Both the position numbers and the translations under genes were made by a program. A DNA stretch of 64,000 nt from Streptomyces gobiensis (GTDB lineage Bacteria; Actinomycetota; Actinomycetes; Streptomycetales; Streptomycetaceae): assembly GCF_021216675.1 (NCBI RefSeq), contig NZ_CP086120.1:2524501-2588500 (forward strand), given 5' to 3'. Numbering within the stretch: position 1 is the first letter of the stretch; each line of letters opens with the position of its first letter. The notes under the pieces were generated by a model. The model ran no database searches, was not told the DNA's origin, and was given only the letters and a program-made list of their open reading frames with translations. Positions 9,544 through 18,575 of this stretch are shown here, in pieces.

Positions 9544-9990
9544 TCAGTGGAGCACGGGAGCCGGAGTGGTCGGCCAGGTCATCCGAATGAGGCCACCGCG
9601 CTCGTCGGTAGTCACCTCGACATCGTCGACCAGCCCGCTGATCACCGCGAGCCCCATCTCGCCATTGCCCTCCGCCGACTCCTCCTCGCCGGGCTCGGCG
9701 GGTGCTTCATGCCCGCCTGCCGCCTGGCTGGGGGTGACGATCGGTACGTCATCGCCGACCTCGATGGAGAACTTCTTCTCGTCCTCGATCAGCGCCACCC
9801 GCACCGGAGTATCCAGGCCGTTGCTTATATGCAGCCCGACGGCGCGGCTGCACGCCTCGCCCACAGCAAGCCGCACCTCATCCAGCACCGCCTCATCGAC
9901 CCCGGCCCGCCGGGCCACGGCAGCCGCCACCAGCCGTGCTGTCCGCACATGCTCGGGCAGCGCGCTGAAACGCAATTCGACGGTAGCCAT
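9544..9990 (-). CDS. Anti-sigma factor kinase (RsbW-like, BldG partner)
   Basis: A 148-aa HATPase_c_2 protein. The N box region is DEVRLAVGEACSRAV (about 37-51) and the ATP-lid glycines are in GNGEMGLAVISGL (about 107-119). A Glu/Ala/Gly-rich insert (90-106) separates them. By position it is the counterpart of S. coelicolor SCO3548, which interacts with BldG. It should bind a sigma factor and phosphorylate BldG on Ser57. It lies 96 bp downstream of bldG on the same strand, with a hairpin between them. Confidence 0.88.
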   Translation of the reverse strand: MATVELRFSALPEHVRTARLVAAAVARRAGVDEAVLDEVRLAVGEACSRAVGLHISNGLDTPVRVALIEDEKKFSIEVGDDVPIVTPSQAAGGHEAPAEPGEEESAEGNGEMGLAVISGLVDDVEVTTDERGGLIRMTWPTTPAPVLH

Positions 9991-10022
9991 GCATCCCCCT
10001 GGAGGTTGTACGGGCGTGCCTC

Positions 10023-10060
10023 CCAGGGGCCGGGCCGCCTACGGCAGCCGGGGCCCCTGG
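10023..10060 (-). terminator. Hairpin between bldG and the anti-sigma gene
   Basis: CCAGGGGCC (10023-10031) and GGCCCCTGG (10052-10060) form a perfect 9-bp stem with a 20-base loop. In S. coelicolor, bldG is made both as a single-gene RNA and together with the downstream gene. A partial terminator here would explain that, but this is inference. Confidence 0.55.
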
Positions 10061-10086
10061 CGCGGCCTCTTGGGACTCGAAATCCG

Positions 10087-10428
10087 TCAGTCGGTGGCCG
10101 AGACGGCGTCGTCGACCGAGGTGTGGATCGGGAACACCTTGGTCAGCCCAGTGATCCGGAAGATCTTGAGAATGCGCTCCTGGTTGCAGACCAGGCGCAG
10201 CGAACCCTCATGGGCACGCACCCGCTTGAGGCCGCCGACGAGCACGCCGAGACCAGTGGAGTCGAGGAAGTCAACACGCTCCATATCCACGACGAGATGG
10301 AAGCGCCCATCGTTCACCAGCTCCACAAGCTGCTCCCGCAGCTTGGGAGCGGTGTATACATCGATCTCTCCACCAACCTCGACGATCGTACGATCGCCGA
10401 CGGTACGGGTCGACAGGGACAGGTCCAC
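10087..10428 (-). CDS. bldG: Anti-sigma factor antagonist BldG (STAS)
   Basis: The 113-aa single-domain STAS protein has exactly the length of S. coelicolor BldG. The phosphorylation site is Ser57 in DFLDSTGLG. BldG is needed for aerial hyphae and antibiotic production; it is phosphorylated by anti-sigma kinases and, when unphosphorylated, sequesters them. The context is diagnostic: an RsbW-like gene downstream, a DUF1998 helicase divergently upstream. The 183-bp gap to the helicase must contain the developmental bldG promoters; I could not assign them with confidence. Confidence 0.97.
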   Translation of the reverse strand: MDLSLSTRTVGDRTIVEVGGEIDVYTAPKLREQLVELVNDGRFHLVVDMERVDFLDSTGLGVLVGGLKRVRAHEGSLRLVCNQERILKIFRITGLTKVFPIHTSVDDAVSATD

Positions 10429-10611
10429 GGATCCTCCAGCACCTTGCTATCGAGCGGTCGCCCCCTGGCGTCTTCCCCACCCTGGGGCAGGGAATGGGGT
10501 CTCCCCACCGAAGGTAGGGGACTGATCGGCAGCCGCAGAGGCATTCAATCACTTACCCACGGTGTGCACGATGCCTTGCGGCCATTGTCCGGCCTGCCAG
10601 TGACACACTCG

Positions 10612-12978
10612 ATGCCGATGGCAAGTAACCAGCACCCACGCTCGGCGGGCCCCCGCCCCGCCCCGCCGTCACCCCGGACAGTCCTCGAAAGACTCGCCGC
10701 CGGGGTGAGCCGAGGTACGCGCATCACCCATACGGAGCATTTGCCCCCTCGGCTCGGACGTCATGCGGACTGGCCCGAACCGATCCGGGCGGAAGTGATC
10801 GAAGCCGTTCAGGCAGCGGGGATCGAGCGGCCCTGGGAACACCAGGCTCGTACCGCCGAGCACGCGCTGCGCGGCACGTCCGTGGTCGTCGCGACCGGCA
10901 CCGCCTCGGGTAAGTCGCTCGCCTACGCCCTGCCCGTGCTCAGCGCGCTGCTGGACGGCTCCGAGGCGCCCAACGGGCGGGGGACCACCGCCCTCTATCT
11001 CGCCCCGACCAAGGCGCTCGCCGCCGACCAGCGGCGGGCCCTGGGCGAGCTGGCCGCCCCGCTGGGCAACGCCGTGCGCCCGGCCGTCTACGACGGCGAC
11101 ACCCCGGTCGAGGAGCGCGAGTGGGTACGGCAGTACGCCAACTATGTGCTCACCAACCCCGACATGCTGCACCGCGGCCTCCTCCCAGCTCATCCCCGCT
11201 GGTCCTCCTTTCTGCGCGCGCTGCGCTATGTCGTCGTCGACGAGTGCCATACCTACCGGGGAGTCTTCGGCTCCCATGTCGCCCAGGTGCTGCGCCGACT
11301 GCGCCGGATCGCCGCCCGCTACGGCGCCGAACCGGTCTTTCTGCTCGCCTCCGCGACCGCCGCCGAGCCCGGCACGGCCGCCACCCGGCTCACCGGGGTG
11401 CCCATCACGGAGATCACCGAGGACACCTCACCCCGCGGTGAACTCGCCTTCGCCCTCTGGGAGCCGCCGCTCACCGAGCTGCGGGGTGAGCGCGGCGCGC
11501 CGGTACGCCGTACCGCCACCGCCGAGACCGCCGAACTCCTCACCGACCTGGCCGTCCAGCGGGTCCGCACGGTCGCCTTCGTCCGCTCCCGCCGGGCAGC
11601 GGAACTGATCTCCATGATCGCCCAGGAGCGGCTGGCTGAGGTGGACCGCTCGCTGGCGGGCCGGGTCGCCGCCTACCGGGGTGGCTATCTGCCCGAAGAG
11701 CGCCGGGCTCTGGAGCGCGCCCTGCACACCGGTGAGCTGCTGGGGCTCGCCGCCACCACCGCGCTGGAGCTCGGGGTGGACGTCTCCGGCCTGGACGCCG
11801 TCCTGCTCGCCGGATACCCGGGCACCCGCGCCTCCCTGTGGCAGCAGGCGGGCCGCGCCGGACGGCAGGGCCAAGGTGCCCTCGCCATCCTCATCGCCCG
11901 GGACGATCCGCTGGACACCTACCTCGTCCACCACCCGGAGGCACTCTTCCGGCAGCCCGTCGAGACCACCGTCCTCGACCCCGACAATCCCTATGTCCTC
12001 GCCCCCCATCTGTGCGCCGCCGCAGCCGAGATCCCGCTGACCGAGTCCGACTTCCCGCTCTTCGGTCCCTCGGCCGCCGAGCTCATACGCCACCTGGAGC
12101 AGCGCAAGCTGCTCCGCCGCCGTGGCTCGGCCTGGTACTGGACCCGGCGTGAGCGGGCCGCCGATCTCACCGACATCCGGGGCGAGGGCGGCCAGCCCGT
12201 CCAGGTCGTGGAGGCCGGCACGGGACGGCTGCTGGGCACCGTCGACGCCTCCGCTGCCCACACGACCGTCCATGAGGGCGCGGTCCACCTTCACCAAGGC
12301 CGTAGCTACGTCGTCCAGCAGCTGGACCTGGAGGAATCGGTGGCTCTGGTCGAGGAGGCGAGCCCGCCATGGTCGACCATGGCCCGCGACACCACCGCCA
12401 TCGCCGTCCTGGAGACCGACACCGAAGTCCCCTGGGGGGACGGCCGATTGTGCTTCGGCTCGGTGGAGGTCACCAACCAGGTCGTCTCCTATCTGCGCCG
12501 TAAGCTCCTCACCGGTGAGGTCCTTGGCGAGACCAAGCTCGATCTGCCGCCCCGGACGCTGCGCACTCGCGCGGTGTGGTGGACGGTCACCGAGGACCAG
12601 CTGGATGCCGCCCGGATCAGCCCGGAGGTGCTGCCCGGTGCCCTGCACGCCGCCGAGCACGCGGCCATCGGCATGCTGCCGCTGTTCGCCACCTGTGACC
12701 GCTGGGACATCGGCGGTGTCTCCGTACCGCTGCACCGCGACACCCTTCTTCCGACGGTCTTCGTCTACGACGGCCACCCTGGCGGGGCGGGATTCGCCGA
12801 ACGCGCCTTCCATACGGCGCGGGAGTGGCTGGCCGCCACGCGCGAGGCGATCGCCGCCTGTGAGTGTGAGAGCGGCTGCCCTTCCTGTATCCAGTCGCCC
12901 AAGTGCGGCAACGGTAATGATCCGCTGCATAAGCGCGGTGCGATTCGGTTGCTCGCGGAGCTGCTGAAGGGAGGGTAG
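10612..12978 (+). CDS. DEAD/DEAH-box helicase with DUF1998 (MrfA/YprA-like)
   Basis: A 788-aa superfamily 2 helicase. Walker A is ATGTASGKS (about residue 98) and the DEAH motif reads VVVDECH. The second RecA lobe carries GRVAAYRGGYLPEERR and QQAGRAGRQGQG. The C-terminal DUF1998 region ends in a four-Cys cluster (CESGCPSCIQSPKC), probably a metal site. The B. subtilis relative MrfA acts in repair of mitomycin damage. The start is uncertain: ATG 10612 or 10618, or GTG 10600; similarity I recall among relatives may extend slightly upstream. Followed by a dispersed repeat. Confidence 0.93.
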   Translation: MPMASNQHPRSAGPRPAPPSPRTVLERLAAGVSRGTRITHTEHLPPRLGRHADWPEPIRAEVIEAVQAAGIERPWEHQARTAEHALRGTSVVVATGTASGKSLAYALPVLSALLDGSEAPNGRGTTALYLAPTKALAADQRRALGELAAPLGNAVRPAVYDGDTPVEEREWVRQYANYVLTNPDMLHRGLLPAHPRWSSFLRALRYVVVDECHTYRGVFGSHVAQVLRRLRRIAARYGAEPVFLLASATAAEPGTAATRLTGVPITEITEDTSPRGELAFALWEPPLTELRGERGAPVRRTATAETAELLTDLAVQRVRTVAFVRSRRAAELISMIAQERLAEVDRSLAGRVAAYRGGYLPEERRALERALHTGELLGLAATTALELGVDVSGLDAVLLAGYPGTRASLWQQAGRAGRQGQGALAILIARDDPLDTYLVHHPEALFRQPVETTVLDPDNPYVLAPHLCAAAAEIPLTESDFPLFGPSAAELIRHLEQRKLLRRRGSAWYWTRRERAADLTDIRGEGGQPVQVVEAGTGRLLGTVDASAAHTTVHEGAVHLHQGRSYVVQQLDLEESVALVEEASPPWSTMARDTTAIAVLETDTEVPWGDGRLCFGSVEVTNQVVSYLRRKLLTGEVLGETKLDLPPRTLRTRAVWWTVTEDQLDAARISPEVLPGALHAAEHAAIGMLPLFATCDRWDIGGVSVPLHRDTLLPTVFVYDGHPGGAGFAERAFHTAREWLAATREAIAACECESGCPSCIQSPKCGNGNDPLHKRGAIRLLAELLKGG

Positions 12979-12984
12979 GGGTGG

Positions 12985-13200
12985 CTGGGTGGGTGGGAGT
13001 TCCCCTAAGCCCGCCCCTTCCCGGAAACCGGGGCTTCGCCCCGGGGCCGCGGGGTTTACCGGTGCGGGCCGGTGGGCCGGTGTTGTGCCCTCCCGTGCCG
13101 CCCCTCTGGGGGTCTGGGGGCGAGGCCCACACCTCGTCGTGGGGGTGCCGGGGAGGGCGGCTGGGCAGGGTTTTGCCCGGGAGCGGGATTGGGGGGTGTA
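12985..13200 (-). repeat. Dispersed intergenic repeat, copy 2
   Basis: Inverted relative to copies 1 and 3. It contains the complement of the CCGGGGCGAAGCCCCGG hairpin with GGGAAGGGGCGG (about 13011-13050) and of GGGCACAACACC (about 13079-13093). It lies between the convergent helicase and TadE-like genes and appears to have replaced the 3' end of the latter. Confidence 0.7.
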
Positions 13201-13506
13201 TGGGCCCCATGCCACCTGTGCCGTGAGATCGGCGATTCCGTCTTGGACCACGCACCGCGTCACCCGGGCACCCTGTGCTTCGGCGACCCGGCGGGCGGCC
13301 GCGCAGGCCGGGCCCGCGCCTTCCAGCGCGTGGTCAGCGGCGGCCAGGGCAGCCAAGTCCGCCGCCCCGCCAGCCCGATGACGGGCGGACACCGCCTGAC
13401 CCAGCGCCAGCACCGCCGCGAACACCACACACAGCACCGTCGCGCAGGCCACCGCCCATACCGATGCCGAGCCCCGGTCCCGCGTGACCTCAGGATTCCT
13501 CCGCAT
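13174..13506 (-). CDS. TadE-like secretion protein, 3' end disrupted
   Basis: An N-terminal segment after DRGSASVW spans the membrane (ACATVLCVVFAAVLALGQAV). The sequence RHRAGGAADLAALAAADHAL is the hallmark of helicase-neighbouring Rv3654c/TadE-like proteins. The normal domain ends around residue 110. There the reading frame has no stop: it runs through the dispersed repeat and on, antisense to the helicase, to 11428. I therefore give only the conserved part. The start overlaps the upstream TadE gene by 17 bp, so it is translationally coupled to the tad operon. Confidence 0.75.
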
Positions 13507-13843
13507 GGGCCACCGCCTCCGCCCGCACCCCTATGGTCAGTGGGCCAGGACCGGCCGAGCGGGCGGAGACCCGCACCCGGACCAGCTCGCCCTCCCGCGC
13601 CAGCTCCACCTCCGCGCCGCGGGGCGCCACCGAGCGGGCCACCGCCATGGACTTGGCGAAAGGCTCGGCCCGGGCGGCGGCGCGGGCACCCGCCCGCGCC
13701 GCGTCCACGCACTGGATCTGCGCGGCCGCCACCAGCACGCCCCAGGCCAGCATCGCGGTGAGCAGTACCAGGGACGGCACTACGACGGCCGTCTCGGCGG
13801 TGACTTGCCCCCGGTCGGGCCCGTGCCAGTCAGAAAGCGGCAT
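13490..13843 (-). CDS. TadE-family pilus assembly protein
   Basis: A 117-aa pseudopilin-like protein. Start MPLSDWHG is chosen because ATG 13843 overlaps the pilin stop (13830) by 14 bp. The motif GQVTAETAVVVPSLVLL contains the G...AE prepilin-type site before a hydrophobic segment; a periplasmic domain follows. It probably stabilises or primes the Flp/Tad-type pilus or secretion apparatus encoded upstream. Confidence 0.85.
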   Translation of the reverse strand: MPLSDWHGPDRGQVTAETAVVVPSLVLLTAMLAWGVLVAAAQIQCVDAARAGARAAARAEPFAKSMAVARSVAPRGAEVELAREGELVRVRVSARSAGPGPLTIGVRAEAVAHAEES

Positions 13844-14045
13844 TGAGCGCCCTCTCGACGAGCCGCTGCACCGCCGAGCTGACGGGATCGCTGGTGACCA
13901 CCTTGTAGAGCACGGCTGCGAAGCCACTCGCCGCGATCGTGCCCACGGCGTATTCGGCGGTGCTCATTCCGATGTCCCGGGGCCGGTCGCGCAGGGCGCG
14001 ACAGACTCGTGCCACTCGTGCCACTCGTCCCATGAGTGCTGGCAT
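13830..14045 (-). CDS. DUF4244 Flp-pilin-like protein
   Basis: The 71-aa protein has a basic leader (about 26 residues) ending in Gly before MSTAEYAVGT, the usual Flp prepilin context with Glu at +5. A single hydrophobic helix (TIAASGFAAVLYKVV) follows. Likely the structural subunit of the Tad system. It begins 67 bp after the TadC gene; no prepilin peptidase gene is visible in the window. Confidence 0.85.
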   Translation of the reverse strand: MPALMGRVARVARVCRALRDRPRDIGMSTAEYAVGTIAASGFAAVLYKVVTSDPVSSAVQRLVERALNAAF

Positions 14046-14112
14046 GGCTTTTCTCCTCGTGTGTCAGGTGTGCCTTTTCGGATTCAGAGCAGTTCAGAGC
14101 AGTCAGAGCGGT

Positions 14113-14922
14113 TCAGAGCAGTGATGTGGCGAGTCCGATGACTACGGGGACCACTCCCGCGAGCAGAAAGGCGGGCAGGAAGCACAGCCCCAGCGGGGCG
14201 GTGACCAGTACCCCGGCCCGGCGAGCCCGTGCCGTCGCGGTACGCGCCTGACGGGCCCGGCATTCAGCCGCCAGCCTGCTCACCGGTTCCACGGCCGGTG
14301 CTCCGGATGCCTGGGAGCGTTCCAGACAGCGGGCCAGCGCGACGGCGTCCGGCAGCTCGGCGAGTCGCACCCAGGCCGCCGCCGGTTCAGCGCCGAGGCG
14401 TAGCTCGGCGGCGGACCGAAGCAGCCGTTCCCCGACCGGGCCGCCGAGGGAGTCCCCGACCGCCCGGGCCGCTTCCCGTGGCCCCGATCCAGCGGCGAGG
14501 CAGGCTGCCATCAGCTCTGCGGTGAGCGGCAGTTGTGCCGCCGCGACCCGCTCCTGGGCCGCCTTGGCGGCCTGCTCGCCGGGGACCGTGTGCTGTCGCA
14601 GCCACCGCCATATGCCGAAGGCCACCGCGAGTCCCACCAGCAATCCGGCCACTCCGCCCAGGAAGATGAACCCGAGCGATCCGGCGCCCAGCGCCGCCAG
14701 GCCATCTCGCTGCGGCCCCTGCCGCATCGCCCGTGACCATGGCCCGGACGGCCGCCAGGCTTGTATCCGGAGTGCCGGCTGCGGGGCCGCCCCGAGCAGC
14801 GTGGCCAGCCGTCTGCCCCGCGCGCGTTCCCGGCGGCTCGCCAGCACCGCGCCGAGCGGTGTCAGCACGGCCAGAGCGACCAGAAAAGTTGTCCACAGCC
14901 TGTGCATGGTCTCTGCGCTCAT
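14113..14922 (-). CDS. tadC: Type II secretion F-domain protein (TadC-like)
   Basis: 269 aa starting MSAETMHRL at 14922, where ATGA overlaps the upstream tadB-like stop. An N-terminal helix, a central pair around SLGFIFLGGVAGLLVGLAVAF-like sequence (near residue 80) and a C-terminal helix pair bracket the T2SSF domain (LTAELMAACLAAGSG). It should form, with TadB, the inner-membrane platform for the TadA ATPase. The reading frame continues open for 670 bp upstream but only as an antisense-like artefact over tadB. Confidence 0.88.
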   Translation of the reverse strand: MSAETMHRLWTTFLVALAVLTPLGAVLASRRERARGRRLATLLGAAPQPALRIQAWRPSGPWSRAMRQGPQRDGLAALGAGSLGFIFLGGVAGLLVGLAVAFGIWRWLRQHTVPGEQAAKAAQERVAAAQLPLTAELMAACLAAGSGPREAARAVGDSLGGPVGERLLRSAAELRLGAEPAAAWVRLAELPDAVALARCLERSQASGAPAVEPVSRLAAECRARQARTATARARRAGVLVTAPLGLCFLPAFLLAGVVPVVIGLATSLL

Positions 14923-15866
14923 GCCGCCTTCGCCCCTTCCGCCGCTCGTACGATCTGGGCGACCCAGGCCAGCCCGGCCCACTCCAGCAGCCCGGCGGCG
15001 GCCAGCACGCCCCAGCCCACCGGGGAGTGCAGCAGTACCCGTAGCGGCTCGGCACCCATGGCGGTGCCCAGCAGCAGCCCGAACAGCGGCAGCAGGGCCA
15101 GCACCAGCGCCGTTGAACGCGGACCCGCCAACTGGGCCCGCAGCTCCTCCCGTTGCTCCCGTTCGGCACGCAGCGCGTCCGCCACCCGGTCCAGCCCATC
15201 GGCGAGCCCCGCGCCGCCATCCACCGCCACCTGCCAGCACGCGGCGACCCCAGCGAGCCCGCCCGCCCCCGGCTCCCGGGCCGCCCGGCGCAGCGCCCCC
15301 GGCACATCCCCGCCGAAGCGAGCCGCCGCGAGCACGGCGGACCCGGCCTGCCCGAGCCCTCCCGCCCCCGAGGCCAACAGGGCCCGCTCCGGCTGCTGCC
15401 CGGCCCGCAGCTCGGCAGCGACACCGGCACACAGCTCGATGACCGCACCCTCCCGCCGCTCGGCCGCCCGCCGCCGCTCGCGCCGACGCAGCCACCGCCC
15501 CAGCAGCGGTACCGCCGCTACCGCCGCCAGCAGCGGAAGCACCGACTCCGCCAGCACCGCCAGCACACCGCCGACCGGGAGGCACAGCCACTGCCGCCCC
15601 ACCCTCCCGGCGAACCGCCGCACGGCACCGCCCAGCGCGACGATCCGCCCACCGGGCACCGGCCGACCACGACCGACCGCCCCAGCACCAGTCACGCCAT
15701 CACCAGCCGAGCCATCACCGGCCGCGCAACCGCCGGCCAGCAGCAGCCGCGCCCGGCGGGAGCCGGCATCCGGGCCACCCATCAGCCAGGCCGCCGCCCC
15801 CACACAGACCAGCGCCGCATACACCGGGCCCGGGTGTGCTCCGGCCACCGCATAAGCCGCCGTCAC
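14919..15866 (-). CDS. tadB: Type II secretion F-domain protein (TadB-like)
   Basis: The 315-aa membrane protein has an N-terminal helix, then a Gly/Ala-rich variable stretch (about 40-75), helices at about 90-125, and the T2SSF cytoplasmic domain (ELCAGVAAELRAGQQPERAL). A final helix pair (LVLALLPLFGLLLGTAMG and GWGVLAAAGLLEW) closes it. Four-base ATGA overlaps with tadA and tadC show a coupled operon. Confidence 0.88.
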   Translation of the reverse strand: MTAAYAVAGAHPGPVYAALVCVGAAAWLMGGPDAGSRRARLLLAGGCAAGDGSAGDGVTGAGAVGRGRPVPGGRIVALGGAVRRFAGRVGRQWLCLPVGGVLAVLAESVLPLLAAVAAVPLLGRWLRRRERRRAAERREGAVIELCAGVAAELRAGQQPERALLASGAGGLGQAGSAVLAAARFGGDVPGALRRAAREPGAGGLAGVAACWQVAVDGGAGLADGLDRVADALRAEREQREELRAQLAGPRSTALVLALLPLFGLLLGTAMGAEPLRVLLHSPVGWGVLAAAGLLEWAGLAWVAQIVRAAEGAKAA

Positions 15867-17032
15867 AGCGCACCACCGCCCCGCTCACACAACAGCCGCA
15901 GCCGAGGCCAGCCCCGCTCCCGGGTAAAACCGTCCGCATCCCAGAACGCGGCGGGCACGGTGTGCACCATTCCGTCCCGGTCCCGTTCCAGCACATGGAT
16001 CTCGGCGATCCGCCGTTGCCCCGAACGGTCCCGCACCAGATGCACCACCAGTGAGAGAGCCGCCGCCAACTGGCTGTGCAGAGCGGCCCGGTCGAGCCCA
16101 GCCGTCATACCCAGCGCTTCCAGCCGGGCGGGCACATCGGCCGCCGCGTTGGCGTGTACAGTCCCGCACCCGCCCTCATGGCCGGTGTTCAAGGCAGCGA
16201 GCAAGTCCGTCACTTCGGCCCCACGCACCTCACCGACGACCAACCTGTCGGGACGCATCCGCAACGCCTGCCGGACCAGGTCCCGTAGCTCCACCAGGCC
16301 GGCACCTTCCTGGTTGGCGGGCCGCGCCTCAAGCCGCACCACATGCGGATGATCGGGCCGCAGCTCCGCCGAGTCCTCGGCCAGCACGATCCGCTCCCCG
16401 CGCCCCACCAGCCCCAGCAGAGTGCTCAGCAGCGTCGTCTTGCCCGTCCCGGTACCACCACTGATCACGTACGACAGCCGGGCCGCCAGCACCGCCCGCA
16501 GCAGCCGGTCGCCACCGGGCGGCACGGTTCCGGCCGCGATCAGCTCCGACAGCCGGAAGGCCCGGGTCCGTCCTACCCGCAGCGACAGACAGGGCGAGTC
16601 CACGGCCACCGGCGGCAGCACCGCGTGCATCCTGGTCCCGTCCGGCAGCCGGGCGTCCGCCCAGGGCCGGGCGTCATCGAGCCGTCGGCCCGCCGCTGTC
16701 GCCAGCCGCTGCGCGAGCCTGCGCACCGCCGCGGCGTCCGGGAAGCGCACCTCGGTGCGCTCTACCCCACGCCCCCGGTCGACCCATACCTCTTCTGGTC
16801 CGGTGACCAGCACATCGGTGACCTGCGGGTCAGCGAGCAGCGGCTCCAGCGGACCGGTGCCGACCAGCTCCGAGCGCAGCGCTTCAACGACTCCCAGCAC
16901 CGTGCTGTCGCCGAGCAGCCGCCCCTGTGCACGCAGCGCAGCCGCCACCCGGGCCGGAGTCGGCTCGGCACCGGACTCCACCAGCCGCAGCCGGACCGCG
17001 TCCACGAGGTCCTGTGACGCCGCTCCTGTCAT
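15863..17032 (-). CDS. tadA: Secretion ATPase TadA (CpaF type)
   Basis: The 389-aa hexameric ATPase powers pilus assembly or secretion. Walker A is GGTGTGKTT (about residue 197) and an Asp box ERIVLAEDSAEL (about 218) follows. The His box is HEGGCGTVHAN (about 292), and RPDRLVVGEVRGAEV is Walker B. Length and motif order match CpaF/TadA. It overlaps ssd and tadB by 4 bp each. Confidence 0.95.
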   Translation of the reverse strand: MTGAASQDLVDAVRLRLVESGAEPTPARVAAALRAQGRLLGDSTVLGVVEALRSELVGTGPLEPLLADPQVTDVLVTGPEEVWVDRGRGVERTEVRFPDAAAVRRLAQRLATAAGRRLDDARPWADARLPDGTRMHAVLPPVAVDSPCLSLRVGRTRAFRLSELIAAGTVPPGGDRLLRAVLAARLSYVISGGTGTGKTTLLSTLLGLVGRGERIVLAEDSAELRPDHPHVVRLEARPANQEGAGLVELRDLVRQALRMRPDRLVVGEVRGAEVTDLLAALNTGHEGGCGTVHANAAADVPARLEALGMTAGLDRAALHSQLAAALSLVVHLVRDRSGQRRIAEIHVLERDRDGMVHTVPAAFWDADGFTRERGWPRLRLLCERGGGAL

Positions 17033-18111
17033 GCCGGCACGCTCCCCTGGCCCTCGCTCGGCAGCGCCCGTGCCCAGAAGGCGGAACAGAAGCGGGCCAG
17101 CGGACCGTTCGGCATGGCACCTGGCGGCACCCCGAGGTCTACGGACTCCAGCAGCCCTTTTTCCGGCAGCAGTTCACCAGCGAGCGGCAGCCCCAGCAGT
17201 CGTGCGATCTCCGCATCGCCCAGACCGGCCCCGCAGGGTCCGCGCACGACCGCCCGCAGATCCCGCAGCACCATGGCGAGCCGACCGGCCACCCGGTGCG
17301 CCGCGGCGACCGCGCGCAGCTCGGCGGGGACCACCAGCAGCCCCAGATCGAGCTGTGCCAGCACTTCGGTGACCGCCTCGTCCATGCGACGGGGCAGATC
17401 GACCACGACCACCCCGCCGCGCCGTCTGGCCGCGCCCAGCACCGCGCGCATCGCCTCCGGTGGGACGAGGACGCTGGCGCCCCGGTCCCAGCTGAGCACC
17501 CGCAAGTCATGGAGCCTTGGCAGCGACTCCTCCAGCGCCACGGCACCGACGCGCCCCCGTGACTCGGCAAAGGCGGGCCAGCGCAGCCCCTCCGCGGATC
17601 CCCCGCCGAGCAGGACATCAAGGCCGCCGCCGAGTGGGTCGGCGTCGATGAGCACGGTCCGCTGCCCGGCCCGCGCCGCGGTGACCGCCAGCGCGCAGGC
17701 CAGGGTGGAAGCCCCGGCGCCGCCTCGGCCGCCGGTCACCCCGACGGTCAGCGCCTGCCGCCCGACCCCCTCGGCGGCGTCGGCGATCCGGCCCGTCAGC
17801 CAGGACTCGGCATCAGGCAGGAAGACCACATGCTCGGCGCCGATACCTACGCCCCGCTCCCAGACCTGATGGTCGTCCAGATCCCGGCCGACCAGGAGCA
17901 CTCCTGGTCGGCGCGCGGGTCCGTAGAGCGACCCCAGAAGCGGCCCGGCACGGTCGTCACCGACCAGCACGAGCGGGGCGGAGCGCCAACTCCCCTCTTT
18001 CACCAGCGCGCCGTGCGCCACTTCCGCCTCGGCCCCGGCAGCAGCGCAGAGCCGCAGCAAATCGTCGAGAAGTTCCGTGTCCTCCGTGACGATCAGGATG
18101 GATTCAGCCAC
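17029..18111 (-). CDS. ssd: Septum-site-determining protein Ssd (CpaE/MinD-like)
   Basis: 360 aa from GTG 18111, preceded by GGGGAAGG. An N-terminal receiver-like domain (1-~130, ESILIVTEDTELLDDL) precedes a ParA/MinD-type domain. Its deviant Walker A is TGGRGGAGAST (about 139): the invariant lysines of the ParA motif are missing, so nucleotide hydrolysis may be weak or absent. In actinobacteria Ssd heads tad operons and is linked to septum inhibition; CpaE homologues localise Tad machinery. First gene of the operon down to 13.2 kb. Confidence 0.88.
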   Translation of the reverse strand: MAESILIVTEDTELLDDLLRLCAAAGAEAEVAHGALVKEGSWRSAPLVLVGDDRAGPLLGSLYGPARRPGVLLVGRDLDDHQVWERGVGIGAEHVVFLPDAESWLTGRIADAAEGVGRQALTVGVTGGRGGAGASTLACALAVTAARAGQRTVLIDADPLGGGLDVLLGGGSAEGLRWPAFAESRGRVGAVALEESLPRLHDLRVLSWDRGASVLVPPEAMRAVLGAARRRGGVVVVDLPRRMDEAVTEVLAQLDLGLLVVPAELRAVAAAHRVAGRLAMVLRDLRAVVRGPCGAGLGDAEIARLLGLPLAGELLPEKGLLESVDLGVPPGAMPNGPLARFCSAFWARALPSEGQGSVPA

Positions 18112-18575
18112 CTGACCTTCCCCCTTCCGCCTTCGCACTCTCGCATCCGCGAACGTCCGTGGACGCCTTGCGGAATCACCGTGCAGAAGTGCGGAAAATC
18201 TTGGGGATCTTGGTCTAAAACTGTGGACAACTCACCGGTTGTGAATAACTTAGCCGTCCATCTCGGTGGCTCCCGGAGAGCACCCTTGCGATTACACTCA
18301 GTTACTTGTCTCATGGGTCGCGGGCAGCCGCCGCCGGAGGCCGACCAGAGAGGAGAAGGGCATGCCGAGACCGGAAAAGGGCTCCGGACATGCGACGACC
18401 CCCGCCGGGGGGGAGAGCGGGGGTCGTCCCCACGGCCGACTCGGGGGGGGAGGAGTCGGACCGGGTTAGCACGGTCGCGAACGATCCGTGACTTCCATGG
18501 TGTACCCGAGAGCCTTCTCAGGCAAACCCACGCGCCACACCTTACGCCGAATGGTGGCCCCCTATCCTCTCTCTT
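18112..18575 (+). promoter_or_regulatory. Leader with possible 35-codon ORF and two hairpins
   Basis: Between the divergent ssd and HAD genes. A good Shine-Dalgarno (GAGAGGAGAAGG) precedes ATG 18362, opening a 35-codon frame (MPRPEKGSGHATT...) to TAG 18469. Inside it, 18394-18405 and 18417-18428 form a perfect 12-bp stem with an 11-base loop. CCGACTC/GAGTCGG (18437-18457) forms a second hairpin. This has the shape of an attenuator ahead of the HAD gene. The ssd promoter must lie in 18112-18300. Confidence 0.45.
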
